In this document: in pieces, positions 62,315 through 64,000 of the stretch
Layout of the letters: the number at the start of each line of letters is the position of its first letter
Position numbering within the stretch: the first letter of the stretch is position 1
Source of the DNA: G963669295 sp963669295
Lineage (GTDB): Bacteria > Bacteroidota > Bacteroidia > Flavobacteriales_D > CALLUQ01
Assembly: GCA_963669295.1 (NCBI GenBank)
Contig: OY769938.1
Coordinates: forward strand, 4,960,001 to 5,024,000
Reading direction: 5' to 3'
DNA length: 64,000 nt
Made by a program: the position numbers and the translations under genes
The notes under the pieces: generated by a model
Told to the model about the DNA's origin: nothing
The model's database searches: none
What the model saw: only the letters and a program-made list of their open reading frames with translations

Positions 62315-62797
62315 CTATAAGGTGCGGTACATTACCAACAAATCTACCCTACCATATTTGCGGTGGCGAAATCCACCAGGGCTTTTGCCCACAATTTCAA
62401 AACCCAATTGCTGCCACAGCTTTATGGCGCCTTTATTGGTAGCCACCACCTCGTTGTATTGCATGGCTTCATAACCCAGCCGTTTGGCTTCGGCCAACGA
62501 ATGCTCGCCCAGCAGCTTTCCTATTTTTCTTCCTCTAAACTTTTCACTTACCATATACCCTGCATTGCCAATGTGGTTGCCCAGCCCTGCTTTATTATCG
62601 CGCAATATATAACTGCCACACACCGCATCGCCCTCTACCGCCACATACGTGCGCGTATCGGGCGCCATCCAATACGCTTCAAACACCTCATAAGTAGTAT
62701 CGGCCGTATGCATAAACACATCTTCGCCAGCAATTACCTGCTGGTAAATGGCCCACAACTGCGCACTATCCGCCTTACTCGCTTTTCGAATTTCCAT
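62315..62797 (-). CDS. GNAT-family N-acetyltransferase
   Basis: A complete 160-residue GNAT protein: MEIRKASKADSAQLWAIYQQ, then the acetyl-CoA motif GYMVSEKFRGRKIGKLLGEH and NEVVATNKGAIKLWQQLGFEIVG. The substrate is unknown; the sequence HTADTTYEVFEAYWMAPDT is typical of the Bacteroidota/Firmicutes subgroup. The strand and spacing suggest a loose cluster with the genes at 62850 and 63062. Confidence 0.92.
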   Translation of the reverse strand: MEIRKASKADSAQLWAIYQQVIAGEDVFMHTADTTYEVFEAYWMAPDTRTYVAVEGDAVCGSYILRDNKAGLGNHIGNAGYMVSEKFRGRKIGKLLGEHSLAEAKRLGYEAMQYNEVVATNKGAIKLWQQLGFEIVGKSPGGFRHRKYGRVDLLVMYRTL

Positions 62798-62849
62798 TGC
62801 GTTATTCTATTAATCGCTTCTGGTGCTATTGTTAATGCAGCACCCGTAG

Positions 62850-63071
62850 TTAGGTGAGTTTATACAATTGATGCAACCGATAACAATGTATTAAAGCAAA
62901 CAACCCCGCACCCACCGCCAATGGCGTAGCACCAATCATGCAGCCATACACCAGGTAAATGCAGCTGGCCAACAGGTGCAGCCACCTGAATTTGCGCATA
63001 TTGCTCATGTTTACCGAAAGCAAACTAATGCCCAGGGCTGCATAGCCTAATATTTCAGTTATTACAGCCAC
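62850..63071 (-). CDS. Small YgjV-like membrane protein
   Basis: The 73-residue protein has two or three membrane segments (ILGYAALGISLLSVNM, WLHLLASCIYLVYGCMIG, LAVGAGLFALIHCYRLH) in the pattern of the YgjV/lactate-permease-like small proteins, in which a first helix is followed by S/NM..LR..R. It overlaps the upstream GNAT gene (63062) by 10 bp, so both are co-transcribed. Function unknown. Confidence 0.72.
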   Translation of the reverse strand: MAVITEILGYAALGISLLSVNMSNMRKFRWLHLLASCIYLVYGCMIGATPLAVGAGLFALIHCYRLHQLYKLT

Positions 63072-63544
63072 AACTCCATGCGTATGTCAGAGCGTTCGTA
63101 AGGCGTATCGCCCGGGTGTGGAATTTCTTTAAACCCTACCTTTTTATACAAGCTAAGTGCTGGAGTTAATTTGCGGTTCGAGTCTAAAAACAACCGTTGC
63201 ACCCCATGCTGGCCGGCATAATCTATACAAGCATACATTAGCTTTTGCCCTATGCGCAAGCCCTTGTAGGTTTCGGTAACCGCCATCTTCGACAGCTCAT
63301 ACTCGCCTGGCCCGCGTTTTATTAAGGCCACCGTGCCTACAATTGCATTCCCTACCCGGGCAAACAAAATTTGGCCGCCCGGTTCCATAATATACTGCTC
63401 AGGATGATCGAGTACTTTCCGGTCGTAATCTTCAATGTAAAAATACTTTTCCAGCCACTCGTAATTCAACGTGGCAAAATCTTTGGCGTATTGTGCATCA
63501 TATGCAATGATGTCTACAATCACTTGTTCCATTATCGCATCCAT
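63062..63544 (-). CDS. GNAT-family N-acetyltransferase
   Basis: A 160-residue GNAT protein with VGTVALIKRGPGEYELSKMA, the acetyl-CoA site ETYKGLRIGQKLMYACIDYA and FLDSNRKLTPALSLYKKVGF. It is 11 bp downstream of the MarR gene and its start overlaps nothing, so MarR-GNAT-membrane protein form one unit; MarR/GNAT pairs and fusions are common in Bacteroidota. The product ends MELWL, at the normal length. Confidence 0.92.
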   Translation of the reverse strand: MDAIMEQVIVDIIAYDAQYAKDFATLNYEWLEKYFYIEDYDRKVLDHPEQYIMEPGGQILFARVGNAIVGTVALIKRGPGEYELSKMAVTETYKGLRIGQKLMYACIDYAGQHGVQRLFLDSNRKLTPALSLYKKVGFKEIPHPGDTPYERSDIRMELWL

Positions 63545-63555
63545 TTTTTAAGTTA

Positions 63556-64000
63556 TTATTTCAATTGTTCTAAGGTTCTATCTTTAAAGCCTTTGTGGTG
63601 CAAAAACCGCTGCTCTACCGCTTCAATAAAATTCAAGGCATCTAACCCCTCCAGCGCTTTTACCATGCCCGCAGTGCCGGCATCCCATATGGCTTCAAAC
63701 TCGGGCAGTTTTTTTAGTGCCCTTGCCGAAAGCTCCAGCACCCGCTTGCGCGTATCCTCCTTATCGCGCTCCGACTCCAGGTAGCCGGCCTTCATCATTT
63801 TATTGGTAATGGTAATTACCGAGGGGTGCGACATTTGTAGCTTCTCTGCTATTTCAGTAACCCCCAACCTGTCGTGCTTTTTTAAGAGTTTAAACACCAC
63901 ATACCAGTTGGGTTCTATGTCTACATCCAACTCGCTGTACAAGCGCCTACCCTCGTGCATCATGGCATCGCTAATGCGTTTTAACCGCATGGTAAACCCC
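63556..64000 (-). CDS. MarR-family transcriptional regulator, probably cut by window edge
   Basis: The visible part has the MarR winged helix (LGVTEIAEKLQMSHPSVITI, MMKAGYLESERDKEDTRKRV). An ATG at 63990 is in frame, but the frame stays open to the window end (GFTMRLKRISD), and family members usually have LG.L...RLKRISD preceded by several residues, so the true start probably lies beyond 64000. It is the first gene of a unit with the GNAT at 63062 and probably regulates it. Confidence 0.85.
   Translation of the reverse strand, partial: GFTMRLKRISDAMMHEGRRLYSELDVDIEPNWYVVFKLLKKHDRLGVTEIAEKLQMSHPSVITITNKMMKAGYLESERDKEDTRKRVLELSARALKKLPEFEAIWDAGTAGMVKALEGLDALNFIEAVEQRFLHHKGFKDRTLEQLK

Noticed and set aside
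1..64000. tRNA or rRNA genes
   Set aside because: No cloverleaf with a GGTTCRANYCC arm and no rRNA-like conserved segments were found on reading; a dedicated covariance search would be needed to exclude them formally.

Overview
The window is a chromosomal segment of a Bacteroidota bacterium, most likely from the Flavobacteriia/Chitinophagia side. The evidence is several secreted proteins ending in type IX secretion (T9SS) sorting domains (YPNP/LPNP ... G.Y), three LytS/LytTR-type regulatory units, an ABC-2 permease fused to an M1 peptidase, promoters of the Bacteroidota form TAnnTTTG, and frequent leaderless or short-leader starts. I see no rRNA, no tRNA, no CRISPR array and no intact transposase. 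The species cannot be named from the sequence alone.

Layout. 1-9.3 kb: the start of a large secreted protein (cut by the window edge), a methyltransferase gene preceded by a truncated relative of that secreted protein's signal peptide, then a LytTR regulator and LytS-like kinase diverging from an ABC exporter whose permease carries a C-terminal M1 aminopeptidase. 9.4-34 kb: mostly ordinary chromosome: flavin amine oxidase, AraC regulator, two tectonin-type beta-propeller paralogues (12.5 and 28.2 kb), T9SS cargo, a DEAD-box helicase with a long structured leader, an M61 peptidase, a MarR/DoxX pair, and a tightly overlapped five-gene operon (23.1-27.4 kb) ending in a second LytS/LytTR pair. 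Between 29.79 and 30.23 kb lies a striking non-coding array of twenty degenerate 22-bp units kept in exact register. 34-44 kb: thioredoxin, TPR-LuxR regulator, delta-60 repeat protein, then a repeat-rich accessory zone holding a possible beta-pore-forming protein between two ~260-bp direct repeats.

44.7-62 kb is an AT-richer accessory region. It starts with a four-gene overlapping operon that looks like a Lamassu / ABC-three-component defence system (Cap4-type nuclease effector, middle component, SMC-like ATPase with a zinc hook) plus an unusual fourth gene, a PIN-domain protein with zinc ribbons. Next comes an AAA+ ATPase of the type found in extracellular contractile injection systems, directly followed by a 1152-residue polymorphic toxin with a C-terminal restriction-endonuclease-fold domain and a probable immunity gene; no injection-machine structural genes are present here. 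Then come a T9SS cargo protein between two copies of a dispersed repeat, small lipoprotein and membrane genes, and a RadC/LexA-like/small basic protein/TIR group typical of integrative elements and defence islands. 62.3-64 kb returns to ordinary chromosome (two GNAT acetyltransferases, a small membrane protein, and a MarR regulator cut by the right edge).

The best candidates for something undescribed are the 22-bp phased array (29789-30228), the PIN-extended Lamassu-like operon (44696-49666), and the orphan injection-system ATPase/giant nuclease toxin pair (50292-55626). All functional calls are from reading motifs; no database search was possible.
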